This document shows, in pieces, positions 24,701 to 37,442 of a stretch of 64,000 bases of DNA. The DNA comes from Chiridota heheva (lineage: Eukaryota > Echinodermata > Holothuroidea > Apodida > Chiridotidae): NCBI GenBank assembly GCA_020152595.1, contig JAIGNY010002143.1, forward strand, positions 577,001-641,000, read 5' to 3'. Position 1 is the stretch's first letter; every line of letters begins with the position of its first letter. Under the pieces are notes generated by a model. That model saw only the letters and a list, made by a program, of their open reading frames with translations, was not told the origin of the DNA and did no database searches. Position numbers and translations under genes: made by a program.

Positions 24701-26416
24701 AGGAATGATGCCCAGAGATGGGAAAAATCAGGTGCGGATCCATAAATTTTCCAAAGGGGGGGGGGAGGAGAAGGGGGGCGGGGGATCACATTTTACCACC
24801 TTTTGGTTTCTGCGTTGTAAGAGGTTTGATGCAGTTTTGTTTTTTGCTTTTTTATGAAGAGGTCCCGGGGAAAAACATATAGCCAAAGACATAACTAAGA
24901 GAGAGTACTTAGTACAACCATGGAGCTATTAACTTGGTACAACACTGTGATCCATTCATCCCAAATTTCACATGAATAATTTTCCCACAATTTTACCGAG
25001 AAAACGTGACAGTTTTTCGGGATAATTTTGCACTTTATCCGAAGTTCAAATTTAAAATCATTATTTTTCGAAAACTGTCGGAAAAAGTTTACAGTTTGTT
25101 GGAAAAGATATAAATTTTCGAAAAACAGCACTATTTTCAGGACAAACTGCAATTTTTATTTATAATGCTCATGACTTAATAACTTATGATAAAATTTCAA
25201 ACAAACTGCTTAGAAAGTACAGATTTTCTTAAAAACTTGTTGGGAAAATTCTGCATTTTGTCTAAAAAATTGTGCATTTTGTCGGGAAAGTTATCACTTT
25301 CCTGGCAAACTACGAAATTGCGGGGAAAATTTCCTATTTTGGGAAGTTTAATGTATAAAGTCTCAGTCTGTCGCCTATCGGGTAGATTTTTTTTGTGGGG
25401 AATGCTTTTTTTTTTTTTTGAGAAGGAGCAGAATCATTCTACAAACTTTAACCAGAACTGTTCGGGACTGAAATAGTCCAGCAGGCCCTTTGAGAAGTGG
25501 TCAGCGGCAGGGTAAAATTTCCCCTGACGCTCGATTAGAAGGTCCCAAAATAAAACAAAATTGATATTTGGAGACTTGAAAACATAAATTTTAAATCTTT
25601 GAAATATTATTCGGATTCCATTAACATTGAAGATTCGCCTCTGGATTAAAAAAATATTTGGGCCTCAGACAAATATGTAGTCCCTTTAAATCACATCTAA
25701 AATGTTCCGAAAATTTTGATCAATGTACATTTTTTAATAAAAATATGGTTGGAAAACTTTGGAGGACATTGTCCGCCTTACCCCTTTCAATACAGGGACC
25801 TGACAGCATGGGGGCTTTCCCCACTTTTTTTTTAATTGAAGGTAAGTTGAAATGTCTTTTTAACGGTAACTTATTGGTAATAAAATTCATACTCCCCCAC
25901 CCCACCCCAAGCCAAATTGCTGCCATAGACCCATGCAATAAGGGACAACTTATGCATTCTTCTTAAAAAACAGTGGTTGGCAAATTGTCTCCTCCCCCCC
26001 CCCCCCTTCCTCGCCACATATGGCGAGCCGCGCCTATGTTTAAGCTTAAACCAATGAAGAGATGAAAATGAAATATTTTAAATACAAAATTGTTCGTTAA
26101 TATAGTCATATCGTTAACTATTTGGACCCTGTTATACTGTTAATCAGTAATAATACGACCCTCAAAGGCACGCAGGGCGGAAGGGCGGGGAACAGGGGTT
26201 CACCCCCCTACCTTTCCCCAATTATTAGATCCCACCTAAATTTATCTCTTCAAAATATGCGCCCACTTTTTAAAACCATTTTCAAATCTTAAAATTTGAA
26301 GAAAAAAACAATTAAAAAAATGTTTTTGAAAATTTCTGAGGTCCCGCAGAACTGGTTCGGTAGGTTGCTAAGGCATTACCTGGCTACATTAGCTGATACT
26401 GTTTTACAACTGGCCT
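21781..26416. other. No gene recognised inside the inserted block
   Basis: Mixed AT-rich sequence with homopolymer tracts (C-runs near 23,310 and 25,987, G-rich at 24,757-24,785). 24,980-25,340 has loosely repeated GGAAAA/TTTTCG motifs. The GC-rich stretch at 21,880-22,020 stands out in composition. No domain was recognised in any frame. Confidence 0.45.
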
Positions 26417-26762
26417 CTTGAATTTAAAGGATTTCAGAGATTATGTCTCAGAACCCCACTTCTGAGAACGAAAAAAAATCGCCACTCTTGTGAGTTAATT
26501 TTGTTCGGAAATGTTGCGAAGCCCATGCAATTACATCTACATCCCAACAAAACACATAAATTCATGTTCCAGATTTCTATCCTTGTATGTTAAGGATTTC
26601 AGAGATAATATTTCAAAACCCCTACTCCTGAGAAAGAAAAAAATTGCCACTGTTGTGTGAGATAAATTTATTAGAAAATGTTGGAGGCCCATGCAATTAC
26701 ATCTAGGCCTACATCCCAACAAAACACATAAATCCATGTTCCAGATTTTTCTCCTTGTACAG
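26417..26762. repeat. Tandem duplication, about 170-bp unit, two copies
   Basis: Both copies share AAGGATTTCAGAGAT, GCCCATGCAATTACATCTA and CATCCCAACAAAACACATAA. The second copy carries a small TAGGCCTA insertion. Confidence 0.85.
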
Positions 26763-27119
26763 TCATATATCGTTTTCAACACTTATCCATGCGACCGTTT
26801 TCACAATAAGAGCCCATATCAGATACATTGCATTTATCATGAATACTGCATATTGACTTCATTAAAACCTCTTGCATTCACTATGTTGTACCATGGAGTT
26901 TAATTATTACAACAAATTCAACCCCAATGCCATCTCCATACATGCTATAAACAAATGTATTACTATTCAGTTCATACATCAAAACCGCAAATGATTCACC
27001 ACAGAGGTCAAGTTAGATTTAGTTATCCATTCAGTTCGAATTTAACTCCAAATACATTAAAGCAAATATGGTGGCAGCAATCTATACCTCAAAATGTTCG
27101 CTGTGGTCACTGGTCACTA

Positions 27120-27290
27120 AAATTAGGGCTATGGGGACATGGCTAAAAACGCCACCACTTTGCATAACGATTCACTTTGAGGGATTTTAGAGCAACTATG
27201 GCTATGGGGACATGTATATGTCCCCATAGCCTAATGAGTCCCCATAACAAGGGGATATGTCACTAAATGTCCCTATAGCCATAGTCCTAT
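27120..27290. repeat. CTATGGGGACAT palindromic cluster
   Basis: GCTATGGGGACATGTA is followed directly by TATGTCCCCATAGC (27,201-27,230), and further copies occur in both orientations. It sits beside the right-hand (TA)n array just as related motifs sit beside the left-hand one. Confidence 0.7.
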
Positions 27291-27294
27291 GAAA

Positions 27295-27446
<152 letters not shown>

Positions 27447-27999
27447 ATATATATACACACAATAATAGTATATTGAGCTGTTGACCTACACGTTTTGGGC
27501 AAGAGTTTAATGAAGAAAACTGAAAAGTTGCGTTTTGTGCGAGAGCCTTCGCTACTGACTTCGAACAGCGCGTTGATTGGATGTATCTAATTAGTTGAAA
27601 AGTTGTCGAATAATAGAGTGTCTGTGAAGTCAACCTGCGTATAACATTAAATCGAATACTGGGCGCATTTACTGACACATTTTTAAAATAGCAGTTCCAT
27701 CGCACTCAGGTTATACGCGCACTAATTGTGTACGCGTTTGTCATTTCTTCCGTAATTTAGATGTTTTTTTAACATACAAAGTGTTCATCATTTCATTTGT
27801 AACCTAGTTTGAAAGATACTTTAAAGTCTCAAGACGCTGATGAAATCAAAATCATAGCTCGTAAGTACTTTTGTAAATTTTGAGAAGGGTTTTTATTTCA
27901 TGATTATGTTATTTGTTGTTGTCTGGGTGGTTTTGAACGTTACAAGTGTATGCAAGTATTGCCTTGCAAGTAGTGCCTACTGAGTGATGTGTTTATCTC

Positions 28000-29005
28000 A
28001 CTTGTCTCGGATGGACTTCCGCTCGCAATGCCTCACCCGCTGGGTGAGGGAGCAGTCCACTGGGAACTGCTGGGTTGCTGAGGAGTTGCTGGCAAGGTGG
28101 GTCCCGCAGCCTTAGCTAGGGGAGGGGGGTCACTCACGGCCAGGAGAATCTCCAGATGCAGAACTTCCATCAGCTTTTAGATCATGTCTTTCTGAAGGAG
28201 AGGGCTCACTAGGGGTGGCGGGGTAAAAAGCACCTCGTCCGGTATCGTTCTCCTTTAGGACCGCGGTTGAAACCGTGGAGGGCGCTGCCACCTGATGAGT
28301 GAGAACAGGTGGAGGTGGGAACTCTTGGCCTGTCTTTGGGCTCCGCCGGGATGCCGAATCCTCGAATTCATGTCCTCGGCCGAGGGATATAGTGTGAGGG
28401 TATTTTCTTCCGCCTCCAGTGCTGGAGGTGGGGAGAAGGGGGTCTTGGTCTCCCGCCACTGGTGCCGTGCTAACCTGCCCAGAGACTAGGCGGACGTCCA
28501 AGACTTGACTTGGAAAAGCCAAGACTTTATAGACCACTGTAACTTGGCTAAGAGTGCCCCCTCATCAAAGGAGGGGGGATGACCTCTGTCTCTTCTTCCC
28601 GTGGAGAGGGGGCTGACCTCTGTCTCTTCTCTCCGTGGAGAGGGGGTGAGCAGTCATGCTGGAGTGTCCTCACGGTCCTTTGGGACGGAAGTAACGGAGC
28701 ATTCTCGATCTAGGACTTTGTACAGGGGCGGAGTCTGCCCGGCGAGAAGCCGGCGGGTGGCCTGCTGGGGGAGCGGCGGTTACAACTTCACTCTCCTTGG
28801 TGAATTCGCGAAACGCGGCCCACGCCTCCTCGGACCAGGACTTGCACACTGTTCAAGGGGCAGTCTGGGTACACTGTCTTCACCGGTAACAGCCAGTGTG
28901 CGCGTCCTCCGCTCTGTGCTTCACAAACTGCTCACATCGTGTGCAGCGTTGTGTGGTAGGTGGGCGACGCAGAGAGTGTGAACGTCTGGCATCAGAGTTA
29001 CTCAT
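28000..29005 (-). pseudogene. DIRS gag, 5' part (stops and frameshift)
   Basis: ATG at 29,003-29,005 (minus strand) opens MSNSDARRSHSLRRPP, then CTRCEQFVKHRAEDAHTGCY, a C-x2-C...H-x3-C pattern of the kind found at the N-terminus of DIRS gag. A TGA follows two codons later, where the sense frame simply continues (RQCTQTAP), and another TGA comes soon after. The longest remaining open part (28,130-28,537) is Pro/Ser-rich. The frame fades near 28,000, where the nested block begins. Confidence 0.65.
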
Positions 29006-30544
29006 GGTCTCCTAATCTTGCCTGGTTAGTACAACAACAAAACAAAAAAACTTTCGTAGACCGTTGCCTAATGAAGAAGTATGCCTTGACGATTTAACTA
29101 AGTTTACCTTAACTTAGTATGGCTATGGAGCCGTTGAGGGCTGTTGGTAGAGCTAGCTCAAGTTACCTTTAACTTTATACGGCCGTAAAGCGTGAACGGC
29201 CGCTAGATAATTTAGTTCAAGTTACCTTTAATTTGGTACCGCCGTGTAAAAACTACACTCTACGGTCAAGGCCGTGGAAACTTTAACGGGTCCGAGCAGG
29301 AGCCGTTAAACGGTAAAGAAAAACAAGTGAGGCCGTGCACGGAGCCGTGAACGTGTGTGAACGGGTAAGGAAAGTAACAGTACAACTATGGAGCCGTAAG
29401 CAAAGACTAAAACTGACAGAAATACCTCACCATCACACCGATCATCCACCCACGGGAATAGCGGTAGTGGTACTGAGAATTATAAGCAGGAACTGTCAAC
29501 AAAGACACCCTCCAAACTGTTCTTAGAGAAAAGAATTACATGATTAAGCCAAATCTATTCTTTTACTCTTACTGTAACTCTGGGCAGTAAACTGACTCCA
29601 AAACACAGCTGTGTAGAGACCAGAAAACAAATCCCCTTTACCTAGATCGACTCGCGATTCTACGGTACAAAGCGTTACGAGTTTGCACGAAGGCAGACCA
29701 GGTGAGAATAACAAATTTGAAAGTCCGGAAATGGAAAATATTTTAACCACCAACAAATATTTTACAAGTTCGAGAAATTGACTAAAACAAAAATTTCTTC
29801 CCGTGGAATTATTGACGTAACCTCAGAAATTTCTCTTTACTAAAGTTCTGAAAAGAGAAGAAAAATACAAGAAATGTGAACGCCGATCGGTGGGCCCATC
29901 ATAATAAACATCGGTGAACATAAACAGGCCCCTTAAGGTGGGCCACCAACTGAAATTACGGCCCGAAAACAACTAAACTCAAAAGGCGTTACCTTAAGCT
30001 GGTAGTGTAATTACAGAGTAGGGTATCTCTTTAAGGCTCAAAAATTTCCTGGATTTGTTACAGGTCAACCGAGGTCACCCTTGGAAGCACCCGGATGAGG
30101 GGCAAGATGGCTTAAGGAAAAAGGAGATACAGTAAACATATCCTAACGAAGGACGGCATAGGAAAAAATAGCCTTAGGCTTGGGCCTCGTTGAGTGAGAG
30201 AAAGCTACAAGATATATGACTTGGAACTCGCTAGGTGTCCCGAAGGTGCACCATAGGGTAAAAATTCTGTAACATGGCAGACTCGTAAAAAAACATGCAT
30301 TATGACGTACAAAAACGAGTCTGAATCTCCGTAGCTTGTCTATGTAGGCTACACACTGATGCTCGCCCAACACCAAAATGGGCGGTCAGAAAAATAACTT
30401 TATTTACAAAACACCTCAAACCCGAGCCACGGTAACAAGAAACAGGTAGAACACTCCTCAGAGAAAAGATGGAGCTTCAGCCTTTGCGGAAGGAAACGGG
30501 TTTTGGCCGTGAAAAACTCGGAGACCTAAGCGGCCTATAGCTAT
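29006..30544 (-). other. DIRS 5' leader
   Basis: No coding signal. 29,090-29,260 holds three related units of about 65 bp with CAAGTTACCTTTAA and GCCGTxAACGG motifs. A long untranslated leader between terminal repeat and gag is plausible, but the unit function is unknown. Confidence 0.5.
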
Positions 30545-30717
30545 ACAGTAGGAGCGCAAAAAGAAGTGAATACGTGTAGCAATACATGAGCCAGAGAGTT
30601 GTTGGGCGCTATAGCGGTAGCCATTTTGTGTTTGTATAGTGCGGTGAATCAGGTCTCTGAGGCCAGATTGCATTTATTTATAGCATAGACGGTAAGGCAT
30701 AGTTTGAAGTAATTTTG
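30545..30717 (-). repeat. DIRS left inverted terminal repeat
   Basis: The minus-strand copy begins near GTCAAAATTACTTCAAACTA and runs through CTATGCTATAAATAAATGC and CTCAGAGACCTGATTCACCGC. It is the inverted counterpart of 16,095-16,225, and its first 50 bp are mirrored in the internal complementary region. Confidence 0.85.
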
Positions 30718-31156
30718 ACTTTTATCAGCTTTGGACATTTTCGATTTCCAAAATAAAACTTGATCACATGCATGCATCAAATCTGCATCATAATAAGCTG
30801 ACAATAGCTACCTACATATGATTGTAATTTAAACAATAAAAATGAAAGGAGTAGGGGCTCTTTTTGATCTGCCTTAGCAGGTGGACGTTTGTCCAGCGTA
30901 TAAGACCTTTTATGTGTTATTTTTCCATATTAGCAAAAACGCTTTAAATTATTATATTTTGGGGGTGTAGTGGGTGGGATGGGGGAATGCCACACTTGCG
31001 CATCATGGCTTAGGCACTGGTGAAAGATATTACAGGAGGCTGATGATGTTCAGAGTAGGTGAAGAGAGGGGATCTCATGGTCATTCACGAATTAGGTTAT
31101 TTGTATACTTTGCGCGACTTTTGTCTGAAATGCTTTTTTGTAATTCTTTGATACAG

Positions 31157-31312
31157 ATTACCCAGCCTGCTTCAGTTGGTGACGTCCAGATAAATGGCAG
31201 TGGCGTACCTGTAGCTACAGTAAACGATGATGGTGAATGTTGCCGGGATTGTTGCATTCAGTGCTGCACAGACATCACAGAATGTTGCATGGACTTCTTT
31301 TGTGGAGGATGA
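31157..31312 (+). CDS. Terminal exon of small cysteine-rich protein
   Basis: An acceptor (TTCTTTGATACAG) precedes 51 codons and a TGA at 31,310-31,312, with AATAAA 62 bases later. The peptide is polar at first (ITQPASVGDVQINGSG) and ends in a cysteine cluster, GECCRDCCIQCC...ECCMDFFCGG, with ten cysteines in the last 25 residues. Paired-Cys tails of this sort occur at the C-terminus of I-mfa (MDFI/MDFIC) domains and in small Cys-rich membrane-associated proteins. I cannot assign a family. The upstream frame lacks a convincing start, so the ATG is likely in another exon (see 2,755-2,790). Confidence 0.6.
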   Translation: MTQPASVGDVQINGSGVPVATVNDDGECCRDCCIQCCTDITECCMDFFCGG

Positions 31313-31373
31313 AAGTTTAAGGACAGTTCGTACGTGCAGTTTATTTCGACCAAAAGTGCATAACATAGGGTAC

Positions 31374-31379
31374 AATAAA
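31374..31379 (+). promoter_or_regulatory. Polyadenylation signal AATAAA
   Basis: Canonical hexamer 62 bases after the stop codon of the cysteine-rich terminal exon, at a spacing suited to a short 3' UTR. Confidence 0.65.
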
Positions 31380-31839
31380 GACAATTAACCTCCGTATCAT
31401 CTTTTATTAGAGTTTCCTGTATTCTTTTCCTCGATCTGCTCCATGATCCAATATTTTTAAACTGCTGAAATACATTTGAAAACATAATTAGCCCTTTGCT
31501 TGTTGTCCATTGAGAAAAAAATTGAATTTGAAAACCAAGAAATTCCTGTATACGTCCAAGCTTGACGTTTTGATTGTCACTTGAGGTCAAATGTCCCTCC
31601 CTAATAAGCTATCACACGTATATACTACACCAACATAAAGTTTAATAATATTTTTTTAATACTTTTCAATATTTTCTGATACCAGACAGATTTTCAGACC
31701 ACGGTCCTCCCATAGATCCTCGTACTCTGAAAGTGGTTTCCTCCCCCACAAACATACCTCACACCCTGCCTCTGTCATACGAAAAATATTCACATATGTC
31801 ATACCAGGTGGGGTAGGTGAAATCAATATCTGCCCAACA

Positions 31840-32060
31840 GGGGGATATTCTTCCCAGCATATGAAAGGAGGGGTATATTCTTCCCAACAATGGAAATTGG
31901 GAAAGGAGGGGGATATTCTTCCCAGCATATGGAAATTGGGAAAGAGGAAGGTTTCCAGCATATGATGGGAGAGGGGAAAGCATATGGAAATTGGGAAAGG
32001 AGGGGGATATTCTTCCCAGCATATGGAAATTGGGAAAGGAGGGCAGAGGAAGGTTTACAT
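31840..32060. repeat. Minisatellite, about 48-bp unit
   Basis: Four to five units of AGCATATGGAAATTGGGAAAGGAGGGGGATATTCTTCCC type, with some shortened units in the middle. Open frames on both strands are artefacts. Confidence 0.85.
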
Positions 32061-32840
32061 ACTGATGAAATTAATAGAAACCCAGGCATAAAATAATTCC
32101 CTTTATGTTCCAAACTTCCCATGGGTTTTTTTGTAAAATTTTACTTGAAAGAGCATACTTTTAGAGTCAATTTGGTACAAAATCTTGTTGTCATATTCCG
32201 TTCAGGAGATATAGATTTTAAAAGATTTCCCAATTGCATTTTAAAGTTTTTGTACAGTATGATGAATTCGTGTTTGATGATGTCATAGAGACAATTCCAT
32301 TGCAAAATGTGTATGTACTTTTGATTAGAAACAATGTTAGGTATATATTTGGCAATGTATATAAATACCTCACTTTTATCAATTTATTTTTCTAGCAGGT
32401 TTTACTATTAAAAAAGGATAGATTTGAATGAAATACATAAACTATGTGAGAGAATGTGTTGCTGTGACGTCATACTGAGCCTTTTCCTATTCGTTTATTG
32501 ACATTTTTTTGTGAACCTTCAAATTTAAATATCTCCTGGTAGGAATAACATATCAATATGATTTTCGTACTAAAATGTTTCGCTTTATTAAGGTTAAAAT
32601 AAAAAATAAAAATGGGAATATTTTTTTAAAGATTTTTAGGGATGACTAAGCAAGAATTCCTTTTTCAAAGAATGTCAATAAATACTCAAACTGGTTATTT
32701 CTGTTCTTATTGCAGTAATCTGTTTATTGTTGTTCTTATGAATTAGAAAGTATTTCTTTCCTATTTGTGTGTAGTGGCAGCTTGATTCTTAGTATAATAT
32801 AATATATGGAATTTATATGGCGCATTTTGTAGTTTAAAGA
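32061..32840. other. No gene recognised
   Basis: AT-rich; includes TGTGACGTCATACTGAG near 32,465, which resembles pieces of the dispersed repeat seen at 42.2 and 50.6 kb. Confidence 0.5.
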
Positions 32841-32844
32841 ACTT

Positions 32845-33170
32845 TTCAAATGCACTCTACAACTAACAGACTAGTTCTCCAGCTGCCCATGGGCGCACAT
32901 GAACTTAGTACTTGAAAAGGAAAGTGAATGAACACCACGTTTCTCTTCTCGAATAGTGTTAAGAGAAGCAGACAGGGGTGACTCTTCTGCCGTCGGAACC
33001 GACAGCTTAACCTTTTCTAGGATGATTGCTGTTAAGCTTGACGTTCCCTCCGAAGGACGGTGTGCGCCATTCAACAACAGCAGACGAAATACCTGACCGA
33101 GGCTTGAGCTCGGGACCTCCAGCATCTCAGCCATGCGCTCTGCCAACTGAGCTACCTATTTACCTAGTAT
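32845..33170 (-). mobile_element. tRNA-derived SINE
   Basis: The minus-strand head reads GGTAGCTCAGTTGGCAGAGC (A-box) and then GAGCTCAAGCCTC (B-box), a clear tRNA-like Pol III promoter at about 33,090-33,160. The body extends to an AT-rich tail near 32,800. The 91-residue open frame in it is incidental. Confidence 0.8.
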
Positions 33171-33394
33171 TACCTTAAATTCGATTAAAAACCATGAACA
33201 TAGCAAAAGAAATCATCAAATCGGTCTAAAAATGATCCTTTCTACAGCATTTAAGTTCTAGGCATCAATATGCTAATTTTCATGCAAACTTATAAAGTAT
33301 GATTGAATGGTATTCAAATTCTAGCAAGAGAAAACATATACATCATTTTCAGTGACTGACATTCAAAAAGAAAATCAAAGGAATTTTTATAGAT

Positions 33395-34045
33395 GTTGAG
33401 CTGTGAACTCAGTCAATTAAAGTTGTAAATGCAGAGCTTGAAGATGTTGATAGCTTTGTCTATCTTGGTGCAACACTGTCCAAAAAAGAGGCTCTGATGA
33501 AGACATAAAACGCAGAATTGGGCTGACACAGACAACTTGACAAGATTTGAAAAACAAACATTTACCGGATAAAAACTAAACTGAAAATAGTTCAATCAAA
33601 TGTAATCTCAGTACTTCTCTATGGATGTGAAACCTGGAAACTGACCAGAAGAAACTAGATGTGTTTTAAAGGAGATGCCTTAGAATTATTTAAAAAATTA
33701 GATGGCCAGTGAAAGTCACCAATGAAGTACTATATGAAAGAACAGGCACAGTGTAGATAAGTAAGAAGATATTTAAGAGAAGATGGAGATGGTTGGGTCA
33801 TGTATTAAGAAAGGAGGAAGAAAACTATGCCAGAATATCCATCAGCTGGACACTAGAAGGTAGAAGAAAGGAGCGAAGATCTAAGATTACATGGAGAAGA
33901 GTGGCAGAAAAAGGAGAGAAAGTTTTGGATGGAACAGCTGGGGAGAAGCTGCAGTAGTAGCAAGAGACAAAAAGAGATGGAAGAATTTGCTTAGAGAAGC
34001 CTCAATCTTCATACCAAGCAGAAACGAGCGGTAAGCAGTCGTGGA
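33395..34045 (+). pseudogene. RTE-type LINE, C-terminal ORF remnant
   Basis: Broken plus-strand frames read DSFVYLGATLSKK, KTKLKIVQSNVISVLLYGCE, RRWRWLGHVLRK, TLEGRRKERRSKITWRRVAE and ARDKKRWKNLLREA. These are the conserved segments at the end of RTE-like ORF2 proteins (SVLLYGCETWk, RRWRWIGHvLRk, GRRkRGRPrxTWRR). Stops and frameshifts are frequent. The foldback element at 34,058 starts just beyond. Confidence 0.85.
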
Positions 34046-34057
34046 TCCTAAATTTGA

Positions 34058-34300
34058 TGACCGCCCACTGGTCCAAAGGCCCAATAGTCCTAATCATTTA
34101 AAAGTCTGTAAAAAAGGCCCAATAGTCCGTAGGTTCAATATTCCGAAGGCTCACTAGTCCAAAGACTCAATAGTCCAAAGGTTCAGGGTTGGGGTTCACT
34201 AGTCCAAAGACTCAATAGTCCAAAGGTTAGGGTTGGGGTATTCCTTTGGACTATTGGGCCTTCTGACTATTGAGACTTCGGACCAGTGGGCTGGCAACAT
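34058..34300. mobile_element. Foldback element, AGTCCGAAGG family, copy 2
   Basis: GCCCACTGGTCCAAAGGCCC at the left is answered by CTTCGGACCAGTGGGC at the right. Internal units of AATAGTCCAAAGGTT type run in both orientations. Same family as 8,305-8,660 but about 110 bp shorter. Confidence 0.8.
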
Positions 34301-34449
34301 AAACTTGCCCAATATATATTAAAAATTCTTCAAACTTTGATGAGGTATAGTTGTTTCAGGGCTATATAAGAGAGATACAACTGTTTCAAAGTCTTGTTCC
34401 TTTAATACAGTTTTGCCAAGTTATCTAATCAGTGATTTAAGCATTTTAT

Positions 34450-35555
34450 TGAAGAAAAGTGGCTCATCCACTGGCTGGCGGATTTCATGCAAGGATGGTC
34501 TAGACAAGTAAAACTACAAAAGGGTACTCTGATAAATCAGAAATCAAAATTGGTGTTCCACAGGGAGGTCCACTTTCAGCATTATTATTTACTATATATA
34601 CTGATGAAATTCGTCCAGACACAAATTGTGCTGTTGTCAAATATGTTGATGATACCACCATTTTGTGCAATATCTCTCTCTATGCAGACCCATCACAAAA
34701 ATCAAGGCAACTATCAAAATTTTGTCAATAGAGTTGTGGATACATGTGGAGAGAAAAATCTGCTTCTTAACCCAAGAAAATGGTTTTTGAAAATATAAAC
34801 CTAAAACATAAAGGGTTGATTGAAACAAAGAATGAGAGAACGGTTATTTGTGGTGATTGTGTCGAGCATACATCCTCCTGTACAACCTATCTGGGAGTCT
34901 GCATCGATGATAAGTTATTGTTTTCTAACCATACTTCGAAGTTGTCCAAAGTGTATTATGTCTCTACATAAACCAATATTGTTTCTTATTTCCCTCCTGA
35001 AACTAGGATTAAGATATTCATAGCCTCCATTTTGCCTCATATCGTTTATGCAGTTCCAGTTTAGTACCATTTTTTAAAAGTAAAAGATAAAAATATAATT
35101 AAAAGTTTCTAGAGATATTGTGCCAATATATTCTGTTTTGACCGCGATTTACTTATAATTAAAGTCAACGATGCAGCAAAGAAAGATTTTGGCAGATTGC
35201 CCAAAACATAGTTTTAACGAAAGACCACCCAAGTAAATTTAGAAATAACATCCATGTGCAATAAAACAAATTATAATCTGAGAACCCAGCAACCATCCAA
35301 AGTTTTAGAACAACAGTTTTTAAAAATCGACTTATATATAAAGCTGCAATTTTGATTCATTTTGGTATTTTAGAGCCCTTATTATAACCCTTTTCTAACT
35401 TATCAGTTTGAATACATTTTCATATCTTTAATCGCTTTATTGTCTCATTTTCTACATTCTTTCCTTTCATTTATTGTTCTGTATTGTATATTATTGTATT
35501 TTCATATTTATAAATTGTACATAATTTATACTGGAAATAAATAAATAAAACAAAA
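34450..35555 (+). pseudogene. LINE reverse transcriptase fragment
   Basis: HWLADFMQGWSRQVKLQ, IGVPQGGPLSALLFTIYTDE and KYVDDTTILC (34,635-34,675) are RT palm motifs, with the YVDD catalytic motif intact. After frame changes, TYLGVCIDDKLLFSNHTSKL and a degenerate C-terminal tail follow. The fragment ends in an (AAAT)n tract near 35,530-35,548, as expected of a non-LTR 3' end. It is 5'-truncated. It looks like the CR1/Jockey superfamily, but I cannot fix the clade. Confidence 0.8.
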
Positions 35556-35724
35556 ATAACTTGGAAATTAAATTGCGATTTTCACATTCAAAGACTCTTC
35601 AACCCCAAATTGATATATCTTCATACAAGTTCCATAATTGTAAATGGTGAAAGACCTTTAAAATATCAATATGGTCAAATAAATATACTGTCCACAAGCA
35701 TTGGTTGATTAGAACCATAGATGT

Positions 35725-35800
35725 TTTAATCGGTAGAGCACGCAACTGAGATGCTGGAGGATGGAGTCCTAGGAAGATACTACCTGCCCAGATAAGCCAT
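35725..35800 (+). mobile_element. Decayed tRNA-like SINE piece
   Basis: ATCGGTAGAGCACGCAACTG followed by AGATGCTGGAGGATGGAGTC resembles the head of the SINE at 33,090-33,160. Confidence 0.45.
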
Positions 35801-35834
35801 CTCTACAGGTTTTCTGACATCTACTGCTGCAGCT

Positions 35835-36112
35835 TCTATTTTCAAAATGGATTTCTAGTTTCAAAATGGATTTCTATTTTCAAAATGGATTTCTATTTTC
35901 AAAATGGGTCAAAATGGACTGGAATAAAGCCTTCACATTGCCATTATACTCCTTTGTTGGTAGTTAAAACAACTCTACCAGAATAGCTAACTAAATTTTT
36001 GTTTGCTATTCTGGTACAGAGGTTATTAAGCACCAAAAATGGAGTTATGTGAAGGCTTTATTCCAGTCCATTTTGACAATAGAAATCCATTTTGAAAATA
36101 GAAGCTGTTTGC
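35835..36112. mobile_element. Foldback element with about 55-bp arms
   Basis: TTCAAAATGGATTTCTA repeats and CAAAATGGACTGGAATAAAG at 35,840-35,935 are mirrored by CTTTATTCCAGTCCATTTTG and TAGAAATCCATTTTGAA at 36,050-36,105. The left arm has extra tandem TTTCAAAATGGATTTCTA units. Confidence 0.8.
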
Positions 36113-36760
36113 AGAGGATGTCTTCTGATGTAACAGGCTGTCCTCTAAATTATTCAGCTCTTGGAAGAAGTACACATGGCTTAAATGGTGCTCAACATCC
36201 ATTGGCTGAGGCGTTAAAGGTATATGGACAGATTTTATATTTACCAAAAGATCTTTAAATTCGGAACAGAGTAGTCTTTAAATTATGACAGTAGAGTTGT
36301 ATGACTAATCAAAGTTTGATGAATTTTTAATTAATGCAAAAGTTTTGATGTATGAAAGAGAGGACAGTTAAAAATCTTTTAATGTAATTCTTTAAAATTT
36401 TGTCCTAAATTTTAGTCACTGAAAATCATTAGACATCCTGCTAAATTTTAATAGTTTAAGATGGAAATTCAAAATCTATTGGGTTATATTTAACTGCTTA
36501 CATTCAAAAAATTGGAGGAAGAATCGAAAAACAATTAAGCTAACATAAAAAAATCATTAGTTTTCTTGTTGTGATATCACGAAATTACAATAAACTGTGT
36601 ATACTGTGTATACAGTACTTAACTATAATATGGCTTTGGATTCAAAATGCTGTAAAATGCTCATTTATTAACTGTTTTTGATGATTTTTTATTTTCATGA
36701 TTTATAACATATTTTTTTCCAAGTAAGCTTAAGATGTTGCATCTTGTCCATGGATGTTTA
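36113..36760. other. No gene recognised
   Basis: AT-rich non-coding sequence; nothing recognisable. Confidence 0.55.
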
Positions 36761-36762
36761 CA

Positions 36763-37442
36763 TGATAGCACCATTACTACCATCAGTATGACATGATGGC
36801 ACCATTACTACCATCAGTATGACATGATGGCACCATTACTACCATCAGTATGACATAATAGCACCATTACTACCATCAGTATGACATGATGGCACCATTA
36901 CTACCATCAGTATGACATGATGGCACCATTACTACCATCAGTATGACATGATGGCACCATTACTACCATCAGTATGACATGATGGCACCATTACTACCAT
37001 CAGTATGACATGATAGCACCATTACTACCATCAGTGTGTCATGATGGCACCATTACTACCATCAGTATGACATGATAGCACCATTACTACCATCAGTATG
37101 ACATGATGGCACCATTACTACCATCAGTATGACATGATGGCACCATTACTACCATCAGTATGACATGATGGCACCATTACTACCATCAGTATGACATGAT
37201 GGCACCATTACTACCATCAGTATGACATGATGGCACCATTACTACCATCAGTATGACATGATGGCACCATTACTACCATCAGTATGACATGATGGCACCA
37301 TTACTACCATCAGTATGACATGATGGCACCATTACTACCATCAGTATGACATGATGGCACCATTACTACCATCAGTATGACATGATGGCACCATTACTAC
37401 CATCAGTATGACATGATGGCACCATTACTACCATCAGTATGT
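36763..37442. repeat. 31-bp minisatellite (about 22 units)
   Basis: Near-identical units of TGACATGATGGCACCATTAC plus TACCATCAGTA, with only scattered substitutions (ATAGCACC, GTGTGTC). The uniformity points to recent expansion or ongoing conversion. Confidence 0.97.

Noticed and set aside
33085..33165. Functional tRNA gene
   Set aside because: A- and B-boxes are present but the acceptor stem does not pair and the unit continues into a SINE body; the same holds for 45,425, 52,010 and 61,985.
36763..37442. CRISPR array
   Set aside because: Units are contiguous with no unique spacers, and the DNA is from an animal nucleus.
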